Below, piece after piece: positions 26,535-32,608 of a stretch of DNA of 32,608 nucleotides. Origin of the DNA: Pseudomonadota bacterium (lineage in GTDB: Bacteria; Pseudomonadota; Alphaproteobacteria; Rhizobiales; Pleomorphomonadaceae); assembly GCA_018262575.1 (NCBI GenBank), contig JAGSYU010000024.1, positions 1 through 32,608 on the forward strand, in the 5' to 3' direction. Under the pieces are notes generated by a model. That model was not told where the DNA came from. It worked only from the letters and a program-made list of their open reading frames with translations, and searched no databases. A program made the translations under genes and the position numbers. Positions within the stretch are counted from its first letter, which is position 1; each line of letters begins with the position of its first letter.

Positions 26535-28208
26535 ATGACAAAATCTTTCCGCACCCTGAAGCTCGCGCTCGCCCAGGCCAACCCGGTGATGGGCGACATT
26601 TCCGGCAATCTCGACAAGGCGCGGCAGGCACGCGCCGAGGCGGCGCGGCTTGGCGCCGACATTCTGGTGCTGCCGGAACTCTACATCGTCGGCTACACGC
26701 CGGAGGATCTGGTGCTGAAGCCGGCCATCCAGCGCGACTGCCGCCGGGCCGTCGAGCAGTTCGCCGCCGACACGGCCGACGGCGGGCCGGCGGTGCTGAT
26801 CGGCACCCCCTGGGTGGATGAGACGGGCGCGCTGCGCAACGCCATCGCTCTCCTCGACGAGGGCACCGTCGCCGCCCTGCGCTTCAAGGCCGAGCTGCCC
26901 AACTATTCGGTGTTCGACGAGAAGCGGGTGTTCGTGTCGGGGCCACTGCCGATGCCCGTGCCTTTCCGGGGTATCCGCCTCGGCCTGCCGGTCTGCGAGG
27001 ACATCTGGACGCCGGATGTCGTCGAGCACCTGTCGGAAACCGGCGCCGAGCTGCTGATCGTCATCAACGGCTCGCCCTATCGCTGGACGGTAATGAGCGA
27101 GCGCATCGACATCGCCACCGCGCGCGTCGTCGAAAGCGGCCTGCCCATGGTCTACCTCAACACCGTCGGCGGTCAGGACGATCTGGTGTTCGACGGCGCC
27201 AGCTTCGGCCTCAACCCGGACCGCGCGCTGTCCCGCCGGCTACCGGCCTTCCAGGAGGCGGTGGCGCTGGTGACGCTCGCCGAGGGGAAGGACGGCTGGC
27301 GAGTCGTTCCCGGCGACGTCGCGCCCTATCCGGACGTGCAGGCGGCCAACTGGCTCGCTTGCGTCACCGGCCTGCGCGACTATGTCGAAAAGAACCGCTT
27401 CCCCGGCGTTGTGCTCGGCCTGTCCGGCGGCATCGACTCGGCGGTGGTGGCGGCGATGGCTGTCGACGCCTTCGGGGCGGACAAGGTCCGCTGCCTGATG
27501 CTGCCCTACCGCTATACGTCGGCCGACAGCCTCGAGGATGCGGCACAATGCGCCGCTGCGCTCGGCGTTCACTATGATGTCGTGGCCATCGCCGATCCGG
27601 TCGAGGGTTTTCTCACCGCACTCGGCCCACTGTTTGAGGGCACGAGGGCGGACACCACGGAGGAAAATCTCCAGTCGCGCGCCCGCGGCACCATCCTGAT
27701 GGCCGTCTCCAACAAGTTCGGGCCGATGGTGCTGACCACCGGCAACAAGAGCGAGATGTCGGTCGGCTACTGTACGCTCTACGGCGACATGAACGGCGGC
27801 TTCAATCCGATCAAGGACCTGTACAAGATGCAGGTCTACGGGCTGGCCGAATGGCGCAACGCCCACCGGCCGGATGGCCTGAAGGGGCCGGCTGGCGAGG
27901 TGATCCCCAGGCGCATCATCACCAAGGCGCCGACCGCCGAACTGCGCGAGAACCAGACTGACCAGGACAGTCTGCCGCCCTATCCGGTGCTGGACGGCAT
28001 CCTCAATGGCCTTGTCGAGGAGGAGAAGACGGTGGCCGAACTGATCGCTGCCGGCTTCGAGGAAGCGACGGTGCGTCGCATCGAGCACCTTCTCTACATC
28101 GCCGAATACAAGCGCCGCCAGGCGGCACCCGGCGTCAAGATCACCACCAAGAACTTTGGTCGCGACCGACGCTATCCGATCACCAACAGGTTCAGGGATC
28201 GGGGGTAG
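26535..28208 (+). CDS. nadE: Glutamine-dependent NAD+ synthetase
   Basis: NadE amidates nicotinic acid adenine dinucleotide to NAD+ using ATP and glutamine. The 557-aa form carries an N-terminal nitrilase-like glutaminase with the Glu48-Lys118-Cys154 triad (LPELYIVGY, FKAELPNY, PVCEDIW). The C-terminal synthetase has the PP-loop SGGIDS (297-302) and TTGNKSEMSVGY. Because it has its own glutaminase, ammonia is made in situ. It starts 45 nt after the response regulator. Confidence 0.96.
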   Translation: MTKSFRTLKLALAQANPVMGDISGNLDKARQARAEAARLGADILVLPELYIVGYTPEDLVLKPAIQRDCRRAVEQFAADTADGGPAVLIGTPWVDETGALRNAIALLDEGTVAALRFKAELPNYSVFDEKRVFVSGPLPMPVPFRGIRLGLPVCEDIWTPDVVEHLSETGAELLIVINGSPYRWTVMSERIDIATARVVESGLPMVYLNTVGGQDDLVFDGASFGLNPDRALSRRLPAFQEAVALVTLAEGKDGWRVVPGDVAPYPDVQAANWLACVTGLRDYVEKNRFPGVVLGLSGGIDSAVVAAMAVDAFGADKVRCLMLPYRYTSADSLEDAAQCAAALGVHYDVVAIADPVEGFLTALGPLFEGTRADTTEENLQSRARGTILMAVSNKFGPMVLTTGNKSEMSVGYCTLYGDMNGGFNPIKDLYKMQVYGLAEWRNAHRPDGLKGPAGEVIPRRIITKAPTAELRENQTDQDSLPPYPVLDGILNGLVEEEKTVAELIAAGFEEATVRRIEHLLYIAEYKRRQAAPGVKITTKNFGRDRRYPITNRFRDRG

Positions 28209-28259
28209 GTCGGCGCTCTGCCGGCCTATCCTCGGTAACGAACGGGATCGGGTGATAAT

Positions 28260-28997
28260 TCACTTGTAGGGCGGGATGGGGATCGCCCGATAGGCGGCGC
28301 GCAGTGCCGCGCTCCAGCGTTCGCGCAGATCGTGGAAATAGGGTTCGCCCGGCTCGATGCGGTGCAGGATGTCGTGGGCGATGGCGTCGCGCTTGACGGT
28401 CACCAGGTCGATCGGCATGCCGACGCCGAGGTTGGACCGCATGGTCGAATCCATCGAGATCAGGCCGAGCTTGGTCGCCTCGATGAGATCGGTGGCAAAG
28501 GTGATGGCGCGGTCGAGGACCGGCTTGCCATACTTGTGCTCGCCGATCTGCAGGAAGGGCGTGTCCTCGGTCGCTTCGATGAAGTTGCCCTGACGGTAGA
28601 CCATGAACAGGCGCAGACGCCCCTTGGCCACCTGGCCGCCGACCAGCATGGTCACTTCAAAGCCGGCGTTGGACTGTTCCAGCGCTTCGCCGTCGATGCG
28701 GTAGACCTCGCGCACGGCGCGGCCGACCAGTTGAGCCGTCTTGAACATCGACGGCGTCGTCCAGATGGTCTCCATCTGGCCGGTGTCCTTGTTCTCGATA
28801 CCTTCGCTCAGGAAGGACAGCACGGCCTGCGTGATGGCGAGGTTGCCGGCGGTGGCCACGGCGATCATCCGGTCGCCCGGCTTTTCGAAGATGTGCAGCT
28901 TCTTGTATTGGGAGACGTTGTCGAGACCGGCGTTGGTGCGCGTGTCCGCGATCATCGTCAGGCCTTCCTTGACGAGGAGGCCGACGCAATAGGTCAT
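28260..28997 (-). CDS. Proteasome-type protease Anbu
   Basis: The 245-aa protein is an Anbu (ancestral beta-subunit) of the Ntn-hydrolase proteasome family. It begins MTYCVGLLVKEGLTMIADTR; after Met removal Thr2 is the nucleophile. Asp18 and Lys33 (YKKLHIF) correspond to the proteasome Asp17 and Lys33. Anbu assembles into an open ring or helix rather than a closed proteasome; substrates are unclear. In most genomes it sits with a transglutaminase-like protein, an alpha-E protein and a circularly permuted ATP-grasp enzyme. None of these is nearby here. GGGAG before the ATG supports the start. Confidence 0.92.
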   Translation of the reverse strand: MTYCVGLLVKEGLTMIADTRTNAGLDNVSQYKKLHIFEKPGDRMIAVATAGNLAITQAVLSFLSEGIENKDTGQMETIWTTPSMFKTAQLVGRAVREVYRIDGEALEQSNAGFEVTMLVGGQVAKGRLRLFMVYRQGNFIEATEDTPFLQIGEHKYGKPVLDRAITFATDLIEATKLGLISMDSTMRSNLGVGMPIDLVTVKRDAIAHDILHRIEPGEPYFHDLRERWSAALRAAYRAIPIPPYK

Positions 28998-29118
28998 CTC
29001 TTTCTCCCGAGCGGCCAGAATTGTGTTCTGTTTAGATCATCGGTTTCCGATTCCAAAGCGCCATTTGCGCGAGGCGGCCGGCGAACCGGCGCGAGGGGCC
29101 ATGTGGGGGAGACGGGCA

Positions 29119-29154
29119 AAGAAAAGGCCGGATATCCTTTGAGATACCCGGCCG
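29119..29154 (-). terminator. Intrinsic terminator of an unannotated leftward transcript
   Basis: Read leftward, GGCCGGGTATC pairs with GATATCCGGCC (one mismatch) around a 6-nt loop, then TTTTCTTTG. This is a textbook rho-independent terminator. It lies about 330 nt beyond the dehydrogenase terminator and before Anbu, so it should end a separate transcript. Confidence 0.8.
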
Positions 29155-29382
29155 GAAGTCTACGACCGCCCGCACGGACAACGCGGGGAACCGATCGTTT
29201 GGCGGAGACCGCCGAAGCACCACCGTCGCAGGAGGGAGTGACTGCCCCGCGGCGACGAGAGACAACGGGCGCCGCGCGACCAGCGACCGTCCTCTCCTGA
29301 ACAACCAAGCAAAGCCCGGAGACGATGTGAGACCATCTGAAAGCGCTTCGGCGGCAGCAATTCGCCTCGGCGCTTCCTTGTT
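29155..29382 (-). ncRNA. Candidate small RNA between a Fur-like box and a terminator
   Basis: This span is bounded upstream by a Fur-like palindrome with a GATAAT -10-like word in it and downstream by an intrinsic terminator. No open frame in it resembles a known protein. A leftward frame of 66 codons (or 58 from its internal ATG) ends 5 nt before the terminator stem and is an alternative reading. I do not recognise an RNA family. The call rests only on the flanking signals. Confidence 0.35.
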
Positions 29383-29397
29383 GCAAATGATTATCAT
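29383..29397. promoter_or_regulatory. Fur-like box
   Basis: AAATGATTATCATTT is a palindrome except for its central base. It matches the core of the classical 19-bp Fur box (14 of 19 positions on the minus strand). In Hyphomicrobiales such sites can be bound by Fur/Mur-type regulators responding to iron or manganese. The nearest possible target is the leftward transcript just beyond it. Confidence 0.6.
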
Positions 29398-29480
29398 TTC
29401 TATCGTTCCCCTCGACGCCGGACAATCAGGGAAAATGCGGGGAAGGCGATATTGTTGGCGCTGGTGATCCGGGACGGCCG

Positions 29481-29523
29481 AAAAGCCGCGGGGCGCGGCA
29501 CCCCGGAAGATGCCGCGCCCCGC
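29481..29523 (-). terminator. Intrinsic terminator of the alcohol dehydrogenase gene
   Basis: A perfect 13-bp GC stem, GCGGGGCGCGGCA (29488-29500) with TGCCGCGCCCCGC (29511-29523), has a 10-nt loop and, read leftward, is followed by GGCTTTTC. It lies about 25 nt past the dehydrogenase stop. Confidence 0.88.
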
Positions 29524-29549
29524 CTGATGCGAACATCGACGAGCCTGTC

Positions 29550-30692
29550 TCAGCCGTAGTAGGAGGCGGTGTAGAGCGCCTTCACGTCGGTCACCGAGGG
29601 CGTGCCGGGGTTGGTCAGCGTGCAGGGGTCGGCGAAGGCGTTCTCGCTCATGCGGTTCAACACCGTCTTGAACTTGCCCTCGTCGAAGTCGACCTCGTCG
29701 CAGTCCTTGAAGGTAGCGGGAATGGCCAGCGTCTTGTTGAGGCCGCGGATCGCCTCGGCCAGATTGTCGATGCCAAGCACCCGCTCCACATAGGCGTACT
29801 TGTCGGTGAACTGCCGGTTGAAGTCGATGATGTAGGGCAGCATGATCGCGTTGGCGAGGCCATGAGTGACGCCGAACTCGCCGCCGATCTTGTGGGCCAT
29901 CGAATGCACGAGGCCGAGCGAAGCGTTGGTGAAGGCCATGCCGGCCAGCGCCGAGGCGTTGTGCATGTTGAAGCGGGCCGTCTTGTCGGTCGGCGTCGTG
30001 TAGGCCTTTTCCAGATTTTCCAGCACCAGCCTGATCGCTTCCACCGCGTAGGGGTCGGTAAAGGAGGTGGCGGCGATCGAGGCGACCGCCTCGACGGCAT
30101 GACACATGACGTCCATGCCGGTGTTGGCGGTGATGTTGGGCGGCATCACCATCGGCAGCGCCGGATCGAGGATGGCGATGTCGGGCACCATGTCGGCGGC
30201 GACGATCGGATACTTGATGTGGTTCTTGGTGTCGGTGATCACCGAGAAGGCGGTGATCTCGGAGGCGGTGCCGGACGTCGAGGGGATGGCGACGAAGCGG
30301 GCCTTGTTGCGCAGCGGCGGCATCGAACCGACGGGGATGATATCCTCGAAGGTCAGATTCGGGTGCTCGTAGAAGCACCACATCACCTTGGCGGCGTCGA
30401 GTGCCGAGCCGCCGCCGATGGCGACGATCCAGTCGGGCTGGAAGTCCTGCATGGCCTTGGCGCCGCGCCAGACGGTCTCCACCGACGGGTTGGGCTCGAC
30501 GCCGTCGATGACGATGGAGTCGATGCCGCCCTTCTTCAGGATGGCGATCGCCTGATCGAGGAAGCCGAAGCGCTTCATCGAGCTGCCGCCGGTGACCAGT
30601 GCCGCCTTCTTGCCCTTGAGATCGGCCAGCTTGGCGAGCGAACCTTCGCCATAGATGATGGTACGGGGGATGGAGAAGTTCATCACGGTCAT
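29550..30692 (-). CDS. Iron-containing (group III) alcohol dehydrogenase
   Basis: The 380-aa protein is a group III metal-dependent alcohol dehydrogenase, oxidising an alcohol or reducing an aldehyde with NAD(H). The nucleotide motif is GGGS (93-96). The metal ligands match FucO: Asp194 and His198 (GMDVMCHAVEA), His262 (HSMAH), His276 (THG). The start at 30692 has AAGGAG 6 nt upstream; the longer open frame to 30809 is not needed. The actual substrate (1,3-propanediol, lactaldehyde, ethanol or another) cannot be told from sequence. It is a single gene with its own terminator. Confidence 0.93.
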   Translation of the reverse strand: MTVMNFSIPRTIIYGEGSLAKLADLKGKKAALVTGGSSMKRFGFLDQAIAILKKGGIDSIVIDGVEPNPSVETVWRGAKAMQDFQPDWIVAIGGGSALDAAKVMWCFYEHPNLTFEDIIPVGSMPPLRNKARFVAIPSTSGTASEITAFSVITDTKNHIKYPIVAADMVPDIAILDPALPMVMPPNITANTGMDVMCHAVEAVASIAATSFTDPYAVEAIRLVLENLEKAYTTPTDKTARFNMHNASALAGMAFTNASLGLVHSMAHKIGGEFGVTHGLANAIMLPYIIDFNRQFTDKYAYVERVLGIDNLAEAIRGLNKTLAIPATFKDCDEVDFDEGKFKTVLNRMSENAFADPCTLTNPGTPSVTDVKALYTASYYG

Positions 30693-31066
30693 CTCTGTCT
30701 CCTTGTCGGAACGAGGGGAGGGCTCGTCCGGACATGACGGTCCGTTCCATCTCCTTGCGGGAGGCGGTGGCAAGCGGGCTGTCGGTTGTGAAGTCTGGCG
30801 CGGGGTCAATCAGTTGACCGACACCGGAGGATTGATTTCCTGATGTCTAGATCAGACTTTTGGCGCCGAAACTCAAGGCACCTAAAAACGTTTAAGTCCT
30901 TGACCGGCAATATAAACGGTTTACCTGCAGGTTGAGGTCATCTTTGTAGCTGTTTTTACTTAGTGCCGGAATCGACGTTGCGCGAAGCGCTGCTTCGATG
31001 AGGGGCAATCGTCACGAGGGGCCCCCGTCCAGGCTTCTGACGATGAAATGTGAACTTCAACGCCTC
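30693..31066. promoter_or_regulatory. Control region of the alcohol dehydrogenase gene
   Basis: These 374 nt are AT-richer and contain no convincing gene. They must hold the leftward dehydrogenase promoter. Two palindromes stand out: GGTCAATCAGTTGACC (30804-30819, 6-bp arms, 4-nt centre), about 115 nt before the start, and ACCTGCAGGT (30923-30932, perfect). Either could be an operator. A weak -35/-10 pair is possible but I do not claim it. The end of the region nearest 31066 shows no clear terminator for the SnoaL-like gene. Confidence 0.45.
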
Positions 31067-31393
31067 TCAGTCCAGATCGGCGTCGATCCTTTCGATCAGG
31101 CCCCCGGCATTGGTCCGTATCTCCAACACTCCGGTTTCATGGCCGAAGTCGCCGGTGAAATCGACGTGCGCCTTTGCGTGCCGGTCGCCGACCGACTCCA
31201 GCGACACCAGAGCGGTGACCGTGTGGTAGCGCACGAAATACGCCTCAAGATATTTGCCAATGCCGGCCTTGCCGGCGAAGGTATCGCCGACCGATCTATC
31301 GTCGATCATCGCGTCGTCGGCAAACAGACCAAGCGCGGCTTCGATGTCTGGGGCGTTCGCGGCCTGGATGAAGTCCTGAACCAGCTTTTCCAT
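31067..31393 (-). CDS. SnoaL/NTF2-like protein 1
   Basis: The 108-aa protein has the cone-shaped SnoaL/NTF2 fold pattern: an N-terminal helix pair (LVQDFIQAANAPDIEAALGLFADDAMI), the D-x-x-x-G-D-T-F-A-G-K-x-G-I loop, and alternating strands ending in IERIDADL. Members are isomerases, cyclases, hydratases or simply ligand-binding. AAGGAGACACC just before the ATG is a strong ribosome site. It is the last gene of the leftward SDR - SnoaL - SnoaL run, 52 nt after its neighbour. Confidence 0.85.
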   Translation of the reverse strand: MEKLVQDFIQAANAPDIEAALGLFADDAMIDDRSVGDTFAGKAGIGKYLEAYFVRYHTVTALVSLESVGDRHAKAHVDFTGDFGHETGVLEIRTNAGGLIERIDADLD

Positions 31394-31445
31394 TGGTGTC
31401 TCCTTGATCTGTCTCTTCGCCGACGCTGCGCTGGACTGCTCGGGA

Positions 31446-31925
31446 TCAACCGGGCAGCGCCATCGGCAGGTCGTGGTCGATCTGGTGCCGCCGGATCAGC
31501 CATTGCCCGTCGACGCGCCGCAGCTCCGTGCGATAGTAGCCCGCCTCGATCGGCGTGACGGTGCCCTGCAGGCCCAGTATTCCAGGTGGCCAGCCGCCGG
31601 CCGGGCGCGGGGTACCGAGCGTGTTGAACACGACGAACTGGGCGTCGATGGTGGCTGTGTCGCCGTCAATGTAGATCAGGTGGTCCTGCGTGGTGTGGTG
31701 GCTCCAGCCCATCGGCGGATGCGGCTTCATCATTGTCGCCACCGCATCGCCAATCGCATCGGGGCCGTTGAGGACTCCAATCCGCTCCGTCATCCCGGCG
31801 TTGACATAGTTGATGACGACCTCGGCCTCCGGCAGGAAGAGCGCCGACATGGCGCGACCGTCCCGTCTGTCCGCGGCGCGCACATAGTGTGCAAGCACCT
31901 CGCTGACGTGTTGATAGTCGGACAT
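31446..31925 (-). CDS. SnoaL/NTF2-like protein 2
   Basis: The 159-aa protein is a SnoaL-like domain (SDYQHVSEVLAHYVRAADRRDG, FLPEAEVVINY, then strands and YYRTELRRVDGQWLIRRHQI). The start is MSDYQH because GGAGG lies 7 nt upstream; the earlier ATG at 31937 would put this ribosome site inside the gene. The W-x-x-x-H-x-x motif region could bind a polyketide- or steroid-like ligand. It is distinct from the smaller neighbour and sits 62 nt after the SDR. Substrate unknown. Confidence 0.85.
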   Translation of the reverse strand: MSDYQHVSEVLAHYVRAADRRDGRAMSALFLPEAEVVINYVNAGMTERIGVLNGPDAIGDAVATMMKPHPPMGWSHHTTQDHLIYIDGDTATIDAQFVVFNTLGTPRPAGGWPPGILGLQGTVTPIEAGYYRTELRRVDGQWLIRRHQIDHDLPMALPG

Positions 31926-31987
31926 TGGATCCTCCATTCCGGTTTGCGTTGCTGGAACGTGCGGCAGGACCGCACCATCCGAGATTG

Positions 31988-32608
31988 TCAGATCATGTAA
32001 CCGCCACCGACCTCGATCGTCTGGGCGTTGATCCAGTGATTTGGCTCCGACAGCAGGCTGGCGACGACGCTGCCGACCTCGTCGGCTTCGCCAACCCGGC
32101 CGAGCGCGGTCTGCCCGGCGAGCAGCGTCTCGAACGCCGCGCTCAGCCCGCCGCCGAGCTCGGTACGGATCGGGCCGGGCGCGATCGCATTGGCCCGGAT
32201 GCGCCGGGGGCCGAACTCCTTGGCCTGATAGCGCGTCAGCACCTCCAGGCCGGCCTTGAAACTGGCATAGGGCGCCACGCCTGCCGTTGCCACGCGCGAG
32301 GTCGCGCTGACGATGTTGACGATGTGCCCGTCGGTCGCCATCAGCGGCAGCAATGTCTGGGTCAGGAAGAACGGGCCCTTGAGATGGACGTTGTATAGCC
32401 CGTCGAACTCGACCTCTGTCACCGTCTCGATCGGGTTGTAGCGCCCGTATCCCGCGTTGTTGACGAGGTAGTCGAAATCCGCGCGGCCCCAGGTGGAGCC
32501 GAGGGCAGCCTCGACTTCTGAGCGAAACGTCAGGAAGCTGGCGCAGTCGGCCACGTCGAGCGGCAGGGCAACCGCCTGTCCGCCCTGCGCGCCGATCCGG
32601 CGCACGAC
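31988..32608 (-). CDS. Short-chain dehydrogenase/reductase (N-terminus cut by window edge)
   Basis: The 206 residues present are the C-terminal part of a classical SDR. They show the N-N-A-G motif (LVNNAGYGRYN), the catalytic Ser (NIVSATSR) and Tyr-x-x-x-Lys (PYASFKAG), and IAPGPIRTE, with the typical ending INAQTIEVGGGYM. The N-terminal Rossmann glycine motif (T-G-x-x-x-G-x-G) lies outside the window, so the start is not seen. Enzyme reactions of this family are oxidoreductions with NAD(P). It heads the leftward run with two SnoaL-like proteins, a pairing common in pathways acting on aromatic or polyketide-like compounds. Confidence 0.9.
   Translation of the reverse strand, partial: VVRRIGAQGGQAVALPLDVADCASFLTFRSEVEAALGSTWGRADFDYLVNNAGYGRYNPIETVTEVEFDGLYNVHLKGPFFLTQTLLPLMATDGHIVNIVSATSRVATAGVAPYASFKAGLEVLTRYQAKEFGPRRIRANAIAPGPIRTELGGGLSAAFETLLAGQTALGRVGEADEVGSVVASLLSEPNHWINAQTIEVGGGYMI

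Larger units (their letters stand above)
28998..29549. other. 552-nt intergenic region between Anbu and the alcohol dehydrogenase
   Basis: From right to left this stretch holds the dehydrogenase terminator (29481-29523), a Fur-like box (29383-29397), a span of about 230 nt without a convincing protein gene, and a second intrinsic terminator (about 29119-29154). The last 120 nt before Anbu must contain its promoter. Open frames here are GC-driven; one 66-codon leftward frame (29160-29360) begins with TTG and ends just before the terminator, but its composition is unlike the neighbouring proteins. Confidence 0.6.

Noticed and set aside
29160-29360. Leftward 66-codon frame ending just before a terminator
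   Set aside because: It starts with TTG, is Arg/Cys/Ser-rich and resembles no protein I know. The stop-to-terminator spacing is suggestive, so I list it only as an alternative to the small RNA.

Overview
The window is GC-rich, densely packed chromosomal DNA. It is most likely from an alphaproteobacterium of the order Hyphomicrobiales (Rhizobiales). The markers are a DUF1476 (ATP synthase zeta-type) protein, a small membrane protein between purS and purQ, a DUF6867 protein inside a liv operon, an IalB-family periplasmic protein, OxyR divergent from a catalase, and alphaproteobacterial-type PurC and PurB. I cannot name a genus. I see no tRNA, rRNA, CRISPR array, transposase or phage gene. Almost everything is core metabolism, transport or DNA/RNA maintenance.

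Left part (1-6947): the edge cuts a BLUF blue-light photoreceptor domain. A 364-nt AT-richer spacer with a perfect 15-bp inverted repeat follows. Next comes the leftward purine operon purC - purS - 39-aa membrane protein - purQ, and further right purB, also leftward. Between them sit the rightward DUF1476 and HpcH/HpaI aldolase genes and a leftward RBBP9/YdeN-type hydrolase. A leftward HpaC/RutF-type flavin reductase ends in a 68-bp palindromic element.

Middle part (7320-18052): a rightward branched-chain amino acid operon (livH, livM, livG, livF, a DUF6867 membrane protein, then livK). A clear terminator follows, then a second divergent livK-like gene. After it comes a tight rightward block of a Ppx/GppA phosphatase with a long Arg-rich head, rlmE, recX and recO, with overlapping or nearly touching genes.

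Right part (18063-32608): a leftward pair made of a catalytically degenerate AMP-binding protein and a lone YejA-like, Tat-type peptide-binding protein. Then come a rightward IalB protein with a terminator, and a catalase divergent from OxyR with an OxyR-like half-site over the oxyR start. ndk with a strong terminator, a stand-alone receiver protein and a glutamine-dependent NAD synthetase follow. An Anbu proteasome-like protease, without its usual partners, and an iron-type alcohol dehydrogenase are both leftward. Between these two lies a stretch with a Fur-like box and its own terminator that may encode a small RNA. The right edge has a leftward SDR (cut by the edge) with two SnoaL/NTF2-like proteins.

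The window does not hold an obvious new defence or mobile system. The most unusual items are the putative iron-regulated RNA unit at about 29.1-29.4 kb, the AMP-binding pseudoenzyme paired with a solute-binding protein, the orphan Anbu, and the small accessory membrane proteins in the pur and liv operons.
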